Below are positions 1 to 6,763 of a DNA stretch of 27,880 nucleotides, piece by piece. A model generated the notes under the pieces. The model was not told the DNA's origin and did no database searches. It was given only the letters and a program-made list of their open reading frames with translations. Both the position numbers and the translations under genes were made by a program. This DNA comes from Trebonia sp030042015. GTDB taxonomy: Bacteria; Actinomycetota; Actinomycetes; Streptosporangiales; Streptosporangiaceae. Every line of letters starts with the position of its first letter. The stretch's first letter is position 1. The DNA is taken from contig NZ_JASIAL010000373.1 of assembly GCF_030042015.1 (NCBI RefSeq), positions 1 to 27,880 of the forward strand, given 5' to 3'.

Positions 1-15
1 TAGAGCCATCTGAGA

Positions 16-21
16 TATACT
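16..21 (+). promoter_or_regulatory. Putative -10 box of vapBC
   Basis: TATACT lies 20 nt before the vapB start and is followed by a strong AAGGAGG ribosome binding site at 29-35. The matching -35 would lie off the left edge of the window, so the promoter cannot be fully judged. Confidence 0.4.
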
Positions 22-40
22 GATCGCGAAGGAGGCAGCA

Positions 41-250
41 ATGACCAAGACCCTCGTGGAGATCGACGACGAGTACCTCGCGGCTGCGCAGCAGGCGCTG
101 GGCACCGCCACCAAGAAGGACACGGTCAATGCTGCCCTCCGCGAGGTCGCCGCGCTGGCCGCCAGACGGCGTGACCTGCAAAGGCTCACCTCCGGCGGAC
201 TGCCCGACCTCGAAGAACAGGACGTGATGCTGGCCGCATGGCAGCGGTAG
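41..250 (+). CDS. vapB: VapB-family antitoxin
   Basis: This 69-residue protein is a type II antitoxin that should neutralise the PIN-domain toxin encoded immediately downstream and repress the shared promoter. The N-terminus (TKTLVEIDDEYL) is the usual VapB strand-plus-helix DNA-binding start. The helical middle with KKDTVNAALRE is typical of the DUF2191/VapB group, and the acidic C-terminal tail (LPDLEEQDVM) is the part that usually wraps the toxin. The ATG start is fixed by AAGGAGG at 29-35. The gene overlaps vapC by 13 nt, so the two are almost certainly co-translated. The family call is confident; the exact VapB subfamily is not resolved. Confidence 0.88.
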   Translation: MTKTLVEIDDEYLAAAQQALGTATKKDTVNAALREVAALAARRRDLQRLTSGGLPDLEEQDVMLAAWQR

Positions 251-663
251 CCCGCTACCTGGCAGACACCAGCGCCCTCGCCCGCCTGCGCCATCCGCAC
301 GTGGCAGCGGTCCTGGCGCCGCTGATCGAGTCGGGAGTGGTGGCCACCTGCGGTTTCATCGAGTTCGAACTCGGCTGGGCAACCCGCACCGGGGCGGAGT
401 TCGGCCAGGTACGAGCCGACCGCGACGCTGGCTATGAGTGGCTGGCCACCCATGATGGGGACTGGCGGAGAGCGCTTGACGTCCAGGGCGCCTTGTGGCG
501 GGGCGGGCGCATCAGGGCGGTCGGCCTGCCTGACCTGCTGATCGCGGCGGTGGCCGAACGCGAACGTGTCACCGTTCTGCATTACGACGGTGATTACGAG
601 CTGATCGCGCAGATCACGGGCCAGCCGGTGCAATGGGTCGTACCCCGCGGAACGGTGCCCTGA
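238..663 (+). CDS. vapC: VapC-family PIN-domain toxin (ribonuclease)
   Basis: This 141-residue PIN-domain protein is the predicted Mg2+-dependent endoribonuclease toxin of the pair. The acidic catalytic residues are visible: D10 in YLADTSALAR, E44 in FIEFELGW, D99 in GLPDLLIAA, and D117/D119 in LHYDGDYE. Length and motif order fit complete VapC proteins. The ATG at 238 overlaps the end of vapB by 13 nt, the usual translational coupling. Targets of VapC toxins are generally tRNA or rRNA, but the target here cannot be read from sequence. The pair lies next to a NACHT protein, which suits a defence island. Confidence 0.9.
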   Translation: MAAVARYLADTSALARLRHPHVAAVLAPLIESGVVATCGFIEFELGWATRTGAEFGQVRADRDAGYEWLATHDGDWRRALDVQGALWRGGRIRAVGLPDLLIAAVAERERVTVLHYDGDYELIAQITGQPVQWVVPRGTVP

Positions 664-696
664 CCTCAGTAACATTCAGGCCTTTGTACTCGGGCT

Positions 697-712
697 GCTC
701 CGGGGCCGGAGC
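697..712. terminator. Possible terminator hairpin between vapC and the P-loop gene
   Basis: GCTCCGG at 697-703 and CCGGAGC at 706-712 form a very GC-rich inverted repeat with a tiny loop, in the 60-nt gap between two convergent genes. There is no T-run, so the call rests on position and stem strength only. Confidence 0.35.
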
Positions 713-723
713 CGAAGGCGGGT

Positions 724-1308
724 CTAGGCGCCTGAAGCCGGGCGGCCGCGGCCGTAGATCTCCGGGAACTCGCGCATGATCGCTGCGACTGTCTGCCCGG
801 CTGTCATCGCCGTGCCATCGACGGCGAAATACCGGTATCCGCCCTGGTTGCCGGCGATCGTCGTGTCGGTGCTATCCAGCGGGCCCACCCTGTCGCGCCA
901 CTCCTGCGTGGTCTGCTTGGCGCGCGTGATCCGGCGGCGCTGCCGCTCGTCCGGCTGCACGAGCAACTGCACCATGCACACCTCGTCGACCTCGGGGACA
1001 AGCTCGCGGAAGCGCAGGAAGTCATCGCGGGTGGTGAAAAAGCTCCCCGCGATGACGTTCCCGAACCCGGCAGCCCAGTAGTTGCGGACGAGAGCCCCGA
1101 CGTTGGCTCGCAGCAGCCGCCAGAACGCCTCGTCATACAAGCACGGGTTGACCTGGCCCAGATCTTCGGCATCTATCCGCGCCGCGCGCGGCGTGTGCGG
1201 CAACAGCGCACGGATGATCGTGGTCTTGCCGGCACCCTCCTGCCCACAGATAAGGATCAGACGGCGGACCGCAGGACCCGGATACGGGACTTCACTGAAG
1301 CTGGTCAT
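724..1308 (-). CDS. P-loop NTPase, zeta-toxin/kinase-like
   Basis: This is a 194-residue P-loop protein. Walker A is GQEGAGKT at residues 22-29, preceded by a hydrophobic strand (RLILIC). A basic segment (RQRRRITRAK) downstream resembles the lid of small-molecule kinases and zeta-toxin-like phosphotransferases. The substrate is unknown. The ATG at 1308 puts Walker A near the N-terminus as in this fold. An in-frame ATG at 1371 would add 21 residues (PVFEVWRPEP start) and has AAGGG 4 nt upstream. That second start lies inside a DNA motif repeated elsewhere in the window, so the extension may be regulatory DNA or a leader. The gene is convergent with vapC and divergent from the NACHT gene. The P-loop is certain; the zeta-toxin label is tentative. 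Confidence 0.7.
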   Translation of the reverse strand: MTSFSEVPYPGPAVRRLILICGQEGAGKTTIIRALLPHTPRAARIDAEDLGQVNPCLYDEAFWRLLRANVGALVRNYWAAGFGNVIAGSFFTTRDDFLRFRELVPEVDEVCMVQLLVQPDERQRRRITRAKQTTQEWRDRVGPLDSTDTTIAGNQGGYRYFAVDGTAMTAGQTVAAIMREFPEIYGRGRPASGA

Positions 1309-1353
1309 GATCTGCCAGCTTCCCACAGCAGCAGCCTGCGGTTCCGGCCGCCA

Positions 1354-1394
1354 CACCTCGAACACGGGCATGCACCCTTGAGCGGAAAGCGGCA
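1354..1394 (-). repeat. Dispersed ~41-bp motif, copy A
   Basis: On the minus strand this stretch reads TGCCGCTTTCCGCTCA, a short spacer with CATGCCC, then TGTTCGAGGTG. The same three blocks, in the same order and nearly the same spacing, occur on the plus strand at 11774-11816. The motif sits 46-86 nt upstream of the P-loop gene ATG at 1308. The ATG inside CATGCCC opens a reading frame in-frame with that gene here, but not in copy B, where it runs only 11 codons. A regulatory or leader element is more likely than conserved protein. Confidence 0.6.
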
Positions 1395-1493
1395 CGAGAG
1401 TCGCGTGGCCGCCCAAACGGGGACTCGTTCCAGCATCTTTCCTGGCTCTGCTCGATCGTGACACCCGATGCTGCATAGGTAAGGATTGATGGT

Positions 1494-4400
1494 GTGAGTG
1501 ACGCTTTGACCTACCATGCGGCATTGCAGTTGCTTGGGAGGACTACTAGAAGCCGGCTGGTGACTTTGCTGGATGCTGTCGCGACGACCGGGTTGACAGC
1601 GTGGGCGGCAGGAGCCTTGGCCGCTGGGCAACGCGTTGATCTGCCGCTGAGCATTTTCGAGCTGAAGACCGAAATCGTTCTGTACGCGCACGAGGTGGTC
1701 CGGCGGATTTCGGACTGGCGTACTGGCCTGTCCCGTTTTGACCGTTCTGAGCGGCTCGCCGCGGCGCACGCGGTTCTGGTCATATCGTCATATTTCGAGG
1801 CAGCAGCGCAAGCGGATCTTCCGGTATCCATGGAACGTCTAGCACTGACCAGCGCGGAACAGGCGGCGCTAGCCACGGGAAGCAAAGTGCCAGACGGATA
1901 CGTCGAGATCATCGAGTTCCTGCTACGGGAACCACTGCCGCTTCCCGAGCCGCACCGGTCTCATGCCGAAGTCCGGCACAAGCTTGCGAGCTGCTATGAC
2001 GGGTTGTCCAACCGGCTCATGAAACTCATCTCGGGCATGGCGGTGTGGGACGAACTCGACGGCGACAGCAAGCATGCGCTGGACGAAGCGATCCACGCGC
2101 TGCCGCCGAGAGCTCTCGACCGGTATGACGATGGATACCGCTTCTTGGCCATGGACAACCGCGAGTTCGCGGTCTGGGCAGGCCTAACCGAAGTCCGCGC
2201 GGTGGGCGCCGCTTTGTCGGGAATGTCGTCGCTTCTGACAGAGATGACCCTCCGCCGCCCGGGCCAAAGGCCACGCATGCATCTTGCAATGAGCTACCGC
2301 GCTGCTCTGACCGAGCCGATCATAGGCTCCGGGCAGGCACCTGATGGCGTGGTGCTTCCCTCCCTAGGGGAAGGCTACGTGAATCCCGTCTGCCGAGTCG
2401 CGGAGATCAGGCCGGGAGACAGGCCAGCGGAAAGCCAGTGGTGGGAGGCCCAGGAGCTAGTGCCGGATATCGAGGCGTTTTTCGCGGGTTATCTGACTTC
2501 ACCGCGGGCCGCTGGGCTCCCGCTGGTGGTGCTTGGTGAACCGGGATCTGGAAAGTCCAAGCTGGCCGAGGTTCTGGCAGCGCGGCTGCCGGAACAAGAT
2601 TTCCTCCCTGTCTTGATCCAGCTGCGCGATGTAGCCGCGGAGTCCATGATCCAGGAACAGATCGAGCAGGCTATCTTCCAGCGGCCCGGTGAGCGGGTCA
2701 GCTGGCATGACCTGGTTGAGGCGGCCGAAGGAGCACTGCCGGTCGTGCTGCTTGACGGGTTTGATGAACTGGTCCAGGCGACCGCAGTGAACCGGTATGA
2801 CTACCTGGAACAAGTGCGGGATTTCCAGCTCAGGCAGGCGCAGGTCGGCCACCCGGTTGCGGTGATCGTCACGAGCCGTACCGTTGCCGCCGACCTGTCC
2901 CGGTTTCCGGTGGGTAGCCTTGTCCTGCAGTTGCAGCCGTTTACTGAAGACCAGGTACGCCGCTGGCTGGAGATCTGGGACCGCCATAATGCTCCCGTCC
3001 TAGCTGCGCGAGGACTGCGGCCGCTGCCTGCCGAGACCGCGCTTGCGCACCGCGAACTCGCCGAGCAGCCCTTGCTCCTGCTGCTAGTGGCTATCTTCGA
3101 TGCCACAGACAACGGTCTTCAGCGGCTCGATACCCGAATGGGACGGGCTGAACTGTACGAGCGTCTGCTTACCGAATTCGCTTTCCGCGAGGTCAGCAAG
3201 TCGGCACGCAACCGGGCGCTGTCGGCCCTCCGGCAACGCCAGCTGGCAGCGCGCGAAGTTCAGCGCTTGGCTGTCGTCGCGCTCGCCATGTTCGCCCGCG
3301 GGCAGCAGGCCGCCAGCGAAGCAGAGCTGAACCAGGACCTGCCGGTTCTTTTCCCTGATGATGACGACACGGAGATCGACCCAGACGCCGCTCTCACACC
3401 CGCGCAGCGCGCGACCGGCCGGTTCTTCTTCGTCCACAAATCCGAGGCCCGCCGGCACGATGAGCGCATGCGAAGCTATGAGTTCCTGCACGCTACGTTC
3501 GGGGAGTTCCTCGTGGCCCGGCTTGCCGTCACCGCACTGCGTGACATAGCGGAATACAGGCAGGTGATGCGCCGCGGGACGACTGCGGCAGGCCCCCTCG
3601 ACGACGGCTTCCTGTACGCGACGCTATCATTTTCATGCCTGGCGAGCCGGACTCCGATCGTGCGTTTCATGAGCGAGCTGCTTCAGCAGATCCCCGGCGA
3701 TGAACGCGCTCGCTGCCGGGAAATGCTCTGCGATCTCATCACGGGATCACTATATCCGCATCCGAACCGGTCATTTCAGCGCTATGAGCCGATGCGGTAC
3801 GCGATTCCCCGGCGCCTTGCCTGCTACTCCGCCAATCTTGTGCTGATGCTCGTCGTCATGGTTGGCGAGGTCAGTGCAACAGAATTCTGCGGGACAGCCG
3901 ATACAGGTAAGAAATGGGCAGAGTACGGCTACCTTTGGCGTTCTGCATTCACATCCTCAGAGTGGAATAGCCTCATCGACACCATCCGCGCGCGGATCAG
4001 CCGCAGGGGCGGACCGGTAGAAATAAATCTGACAAGGGATGATGGATCGCCAGTATCGCCGATTGACAGCTTCGTCGTAACGGAGAAGTCTAGCGAGCTG
4101 ACAAACTTCGATGTTCACCTATCTTCGCACGAAGATGTTTCCTACGACGTAGAAATACCATTCGGCAACAGGGCGAGTCGCATATTTCGCGATATCGCAT
4201 TTACGCCCAGCTGGCAGACCGCAATGCTCTTGCTCCAGACCGTTCCTTACCTGCGGGCCTTGGATGGTGAAATCCGTTATCAGCAAAACGACGGAAGTGC
4301 CGACTTGCCCGGATACATGCTGGCACGTCTGGACTACGCTCGCGGGGAATCGCCGAGCAGGCGGCAGAAGCTTTACGAGTCATTCGCTGCTACGATGGCG

Positions 4401-4772
4401 ATTAGCGCAGAGTTGAGAGAACAGTTTCTCATTCGACTGCTGCAGGACGCTGCCGATTTCCCAGCCTCGGCAACGGTCGAGATTCTGCGGAAGGTGAGTA
4501 GCCTGCCTCCCACAGGGACCTACATCGCACTTTTGAACGGCCTATGGGAGAAGGCAGACTCAGCAGAAGATCGAAACTCGCTTATCGAGTATGTATCTGA
4601 TATCCGCACCTCGTGGCCGGAAGACACGGTAAGTTCGGTGAACAAGGAACTCCTGAGCCCAATGCCACCGGCTTTAGGGCGAAACGATCGGGCGCTGATC
4701 CGGTTTCCGGTTGCGCTGTGTGATCGTTCCTGGCTGCGGGCCTGTTGTTCAGGTTGCCTGCGAGATGGGTGA
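1494..4772 (+). CDS. NACHT-domain NTPase (bacterial NLR-like, probable anti-phage protein), 3' end altered by an IS
   Basis: This is a 1092-residue STAND-type ATPase. Residues 1-220 form a helical N-terminal region resembling the actinobacterial NACHT-associated helical domain (NNH7-like, from memory). Walker A GEPGSGKS is at 348-355, Walker B/NACHT signature LLDGFDE ends at D424-E425, and a TSR sensor-like motif (VIVTSR) lies near 460. A helical NACHT-associated part and a long C-terminal sensor-like region of lower GC follow. Bacterial NACHT proteins are known to give phage resistance. The GTG start has AAGGA at 1481-1485. An IS4-family element entered at codon 1055-1056, so the last 37 residues come from IS DNA; the native end was eight residues (HTGQRTIR), now at 6667-6693. 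Core domains are intact, so activity may survive. Confidence 0.9.
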   Translation: MSDALTYHAALQLLGRTTRSRLVTLLDAVATTGLTAWAAGALAAGQRVDLPLSIFELKTEIVLYAHEVVRRISDWRTGLSRFDRSERLAAAHAVLVISSYFEAAAQADLPVSMERLALTSAEQAALATGSKVPDGYVEIIEFLLREPLPLPEPHRSHAEVRHKLASCYDGLSNRLMKLISGMAVWDELDGDSKHALDEAIHALPPRALDRYDDGYRFLAMDNREFAVWAGLTEVRAVGAALSGMSSLLTEMTLRRPGQRPRMHLAMSYRAALTEPIIGSGQAPDGVVLPSLGEGYVNPVCRVAEIRPGDRPAESQWWEAQELVPDIEAFFAGYLTSPRAAGLPLVVLGEPGSGKSKLAEVLAARLPEQDFLPVLIQLRDVAAESMIQEQIEQAIFQRPGERVSWHDLVEAAEGALPVVLLDGFDELVQATAVNRYDYLEQVRDFQLRQAQVGHPVAVIVTSRTVAADLSRFPVGSLVLQLQPFTEDQVRRWLEIWDRHNAPVLAARGLRPLPAETALAHRELAEQPLLLLLVAIFDATDNGLQRLDTRMGRAELYERLLTEFAFREVSKSARNRALSALRQRQLAAREVQRLAVVALAMFARGQQAASEAELNQDLPVLFPDDDDTEIDPDAALTPAQRATGRFFFVHKSEARRHDERMRSYEFLHATFGEFLVARLAVTALRDIAEYRQVMRRGTTAAGPLDDGFLYATLSFSCLASRTPIVRFMSELLQQIPGDERARCREMLCDLITGSLYPHPNRSFQRYEPMRYAIPRRLACYSANLVLMLVVMVGEVSATEFCGTADTGKKWAEYGYLWRSAFTSSEWNSLIDTIRARISRRGGPVEINLTRDDGSPVSPIDSFVVTEKSSELTNFDVHLSSHEDVSYDVEIPFGNRASRIFRDIAFTPSWQTAMLLLQTVPYLRALDGEIRYQQNDGSADLPGYMLARLDYARGESPSRRQKLYESFAATMAISAELREQFLIRLLQDAADFPASATVEILRKVSSLPPTGTYIALLNGLWEKADSAEDRNSLIEYVSDIRTSWPEDTVSSVNKELLSPMPPALGRNDRALIRFPVALCDRSWLRACCSGCLRDG
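4649..4659. repeat. Left copy of 11-bp target-site duplication
   Basis: ACTCCTGAGCC is identical to 6657-6667 and directly abuts the left terminal inverted repeat of the IS. Eleven bases is a usual target duplication size for IS4-family elements. Confidence 0.92.
4660..4678 (+). repeat. Left terminal inverted repeat of the IS4-family element
   Basis: This is the outer 19 bp of the left end. The first eight bases (CAATGCCA) and the TTTAGG block match the inverted right end, with three mismatches between them. Confidence 0.88.
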
Positions 4773-4826
4773 GGCTCCCGCTAGAAGTGTGATTGTCTAC
4801 GTCCCACTTCGTCGCCGGAGCCTCAC
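4769..4826 (+). promoter_or_regulatory. RNA hairpin covering the transposase ribosome binding site
   Basis: GTGAGGCTCC (4769-4778) pairs perfectly with GGAGCCTCAC (4817-4826), and a nested GAAGTG (4784-4789) pairs with CACTTC (4805-4810). The right arm contains the only plausible Shine-Dalgarno (GGAG, 4817-4820) and ends one base before the GTG start. A transcript entering from the NACHT gene would fold this arm shut. A transcript starting inside the loop would not. Such protection against read-through is known for IS10 and IS50; here it is inferred. Confidence 0.65.
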
Positions 4827-6485
4827 GTGCCTTCTTCTTACCCTGTCCCGTCGGATGCCGTGCCAGTTTCGGGCGGGATGATGGTCGCGGTGCCGCTGGA
4901 GCTGCTGGCGTCGCCGCTGAAGAGCGGCAGGGACCTGGGCGACAGCGACCGGTCCGCGCTGGTCATCGGGGGCACGGGGAAGATCCGCACGGGCGGCACG
5001 GTCGTGTTCTGCAAGGTGGTCGCGGTCGCGGAAGCGCTGGTGAAACGGGACGGGCAGGTCCGGGCGAAAGGCAGCCCGGTGCATCACGCGACGCTGGGGC
5101 CACTGGAGGCCAAGGCCGGGCCGGATGCCGCCGGCGTGATCGCGGGGCGGGCGCGGCTGGGCGCCCGGTTCGTGAAGGGGGAGCGGGAAAGGCTGCTGGC
5201 CAGGGCGTTCATGATCCGGGTGATCGTGGCGATGACGCTGATGCCGGACGCGCGGCCCAGGGACGTGATCGCCGCGCTGGCCGGGGACCTGGCCCTGGTC
5301 CCGTGGGCGCGGCCGTGGCGGCCGGCGTCGGCGCGGTCGGCCGGGGACTGGCGGAACGCCCTCGGGCCGGTCCCCCTGGAAGAACTGCGGGACCTCGTCC
5401 TGGGACAGGCCTGGCGGGAGCACCAGGGACGGGGCTGTCCCGGCGCGGTGACCACCGGGAAGAAGCGGCCGCTGAAGGCGGGGTCGCTGGACGGGACGCT
5501 GCTGCGGGTGCCGGACACGCCCGCGAACAGGGCGTTCTTCGGCACCGTGGGCACGGGCGATGATTCCGGCCCGTACCCGTGCCTGCGGGCGCTCCCGATG
5601 GGCTGCTGCTCGTGCCGGGCACTGTTCGCGATGCCGCACGGGCCGGCCGGGACGGACAAGGCCGAATCGGAGCAGGCCCTGCTCGACGAGGCCATGGAAT
5701 GCTCCCCCGGCCTGTTCGCGCCCGACTGGATCTGGCTGATGGACCGCAACTACCACGGAGCGTCCCGGATCGCCCGCCTCATCGGGCGCACGCACGTGCT
5801 GATCAGGCTCAAGAGCGACATCCCGCTGAAGCGGACCTCGCAGATCCTGCCCGACTGCTCCTACCGGGCGGAGCTGTCCGGTGACGGCGTCACGATCACG
5901 GTCCGGGTAATCGAGTACTGGGTCACCGTGGAGGGCCAGGACGTGCCGGAGATGTTCTGCCTGGTCACCGATCTCATGGACTGGGAGGACTACCCCGCCA
6001 TCGAGCTGGCCGGCCTCTATAAGTGGCGGTGGGACGGGTCGGAAACCGCGCTGCGGGAGGCCAAGGCGCAGCTGCGCGGCGCCGGCCCGGGCACCGGCCC
6101 GATGCTCCGCTCCGGCCTCCCGGACCTCGTGCGGCAGGAACTCGCGGCCTGGGCCGCCGGCACCGGGATGGCCCGCGGCGTCATCCTCGACGCGGCCCGC
6201 GCTGCCGCGCCCGCGGCGAAAGGGCGCCGCGCCGGGCTCGAGGTCCGGCCCCGGGACCTGTCCCTCGCCCGCGCCGTCCGCGCGGTCCTGTCCGCGATCC
6301 GCCTCGGGCACGCCTGCTACCAGGCCGTGACCAGCGAGATCTCGGGATACCGGAACGTCGTCGACCGGGACCGGCACCGCGCCCGCAAGTCCAAGTCCCC
6401 CTCCTCCTTCGCGCACGCGGGACCGGCCGACACCGTCACCCGCATCGCCCCCGCCGTCATCACCATGGCCAACTCCCCGGCCTGA
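4827..6485 (+). CDS. IS4-family DDE transposase
   Basis: This 552-residue transposase has an N-terminal IS4-type domain (about 30-130, including RARLGARFVKGERERLLA) followed by a DDE catalytic domain. The catalytic acids are best assigned to D222 (SLDGTLLR), D306 (WLMDRNYHG) and E406 in the YREK-like segment YKWRWDGSETALREAK. That segment carries one extra residue between R and E relative to classical IS4. The actinobacterial form of this family shows the same feature, to my recollection. The GTG at 4827 is chosen for GGAG at 4817-4820; ATG codons at residues 18-19 are alternatives. The gene looks undamaged. It is read in the same direction as the NACHT gene, so read-through would reach it but for the upstream hairpin. 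Confidence 0.93.
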   Translation: MPSSYPVPSDAVPVSGGMMVAVPLELLASPLKSGRDLGDSDRSALVIGGTGKIRTGGTVVFCKVVAVAEALVKRDGQVRAKGSPVHHATLGPLEAKAGPDAAGVIAGRARLGARFVKGERERLLARAFMIRVIVAMTLMPDARPRDVIAALAGDLALVPWARPWRPASARSAGDWRNALGPVPLEELRDLVLGQAWREHQGRGCPGAVTTGKKRPLKAGSLDGTLLRVPDTPANRAFFGTVGTGDDSGPYPCLRALPMGCCSCRALFAMPHGPAGTDKAESEQALLDEAMECSPGLFAPDWIWLMDRNYHGASRIARLIGRTHVLIRLKSDIPLKRTSQILPDCSYRAELSGDGVTITVRVIEYWVTVEGQDVPEMFCLVTDLMDWEDYPAIELAGLYKWRWDGSETALREAKAQLRGAGPGTGPMLRSGLPDLVRQELAAWAAGTGMARGVILDAARAAAPAAKGRRAGLEVRPRDLSLARAVRAVLSAIRLGHACYQAVTSEISGYRNVVDRDRHRARKSKSPSSFAHAGPADTVTRIAPAVITMANSPA

Positions 6486-6637
6486 CCAGCGAGAACACCG
6501 TACACCCGCCCGAACGAGGACCCTGCCGGCCGTGGACCCGGCGGCCGCCGGCACGACACGCCGACCTCCGGCATGCCCGCTGGAAAGAAACTACCCGCAG
6601 TAACCAAAAACAGGAACTACCCACAACCGGTCAAACA

Positions 6638-6656
6638 CCTAAACCCCATGGCATTG
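6638..6656 (-). repeat. Right terminal inverted repeat of the IS4-family element
   Basis: Read on the minus strand it starts CAATGCCATGGGGTTTAGG, matching the left end at 16 of 19 positions. The 11-bp target duplication starts at the very next base. Confidence 0.88.
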
Positions 6657-6667
6657 ACTCCTGAGCC
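6657..6667. repeat. Right copy of 11-bp target-site duplication
   Basis: This is identical to 4649-4659 (ACTCCTGAGCC) and abuts the right inverted repeat at 6656. Joining 4659 to 6668 rebuilds the sequence that existed before insertion. Confidence 0.92.
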
Positions 6668-6693
6668 ACACCGGTCAGCGAACGATCAGGTGA
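6667..6693 (+). pseudogene. Displaced native 3' end of the NACHT gene
   Basis: When the IS and one target copy are removed, the codon split at 4659 continues as CAC ACC GGT CAG CGA ACG ATC AGG TGA. The ancestral protein therefore ended ...ELLSHTGQRTIR and would have been 1063 residues. The fragment is now separated from its gene and should not be translated. The resulting gap to the convergent membrane-protein gene (stop at 6764) is a normal 70 nt. Confidence 0.8.
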
Positions 6694-6719
6694 CGTTTTG
6701 CCGCCGTCCAGACGGTCAC

Positions 6720-6745
6720 CAGGCCCACTGCTACTGCCGGGCCTG
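6720..6745. terminator. Possible bidirectional terminator hairpin
   Basis: CAGGCCC (6720-6726) and GGGCCTG (6739-6745) pair perfectly around a 12-nt loop, in the gap that separated the NACHT gene from the convergent membrane-protein gene before the IS arrived. There is no T-run; position and stem are the evidence. Confidence 0.4.
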
Positions 6746-6763
6746 CGCCGAATTTAGAGGCTA

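Larger units (their letters stand above)
4660..6656 (+). mobile_element. Complete IS4-family insertion sequence, 1997 bp
   Basis: The element has matched ends: the left begins CAATGCCACCGG and the reverse complement of the right end begins CAATGCCATGGG (16 of the first 19 positions match). It is bordered by an 11-bp direct repeat and carries one full transposase gene in the same direction as the interrupted NACHT gene. The clean ends, undamaged transposase and perfect target duplication indicate a recent, probably still mobile insertion. It lies between two convergent genes, right at the NACHT 3' end. Confidence 0.93.

Noticed and set aside
1308..1524. Longer start for the P-loop protein (266 residues)
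   Set aside because: The extra N-terminus overlaps the start of the divergent NACHT gene and the dispersed DNA motif, and is Arg/Ser/His-rich without fold features.
4660..4772. Idea that the IS inactivates the NACHT gene by truncation
   Set aside because: Reconstruction shows only eight native residues are lost and the frame continues 37 codons into the IS, so loss of function cannot be assumed.
4797..6554. 585-codon minus-strand open frame opposite the transposase
   Set aside because: It is an antisense shadow produced by GC-rich codons. It is Arg/Pro/Gly-rich with no domain, while the plus strand encodes a clear transposase.
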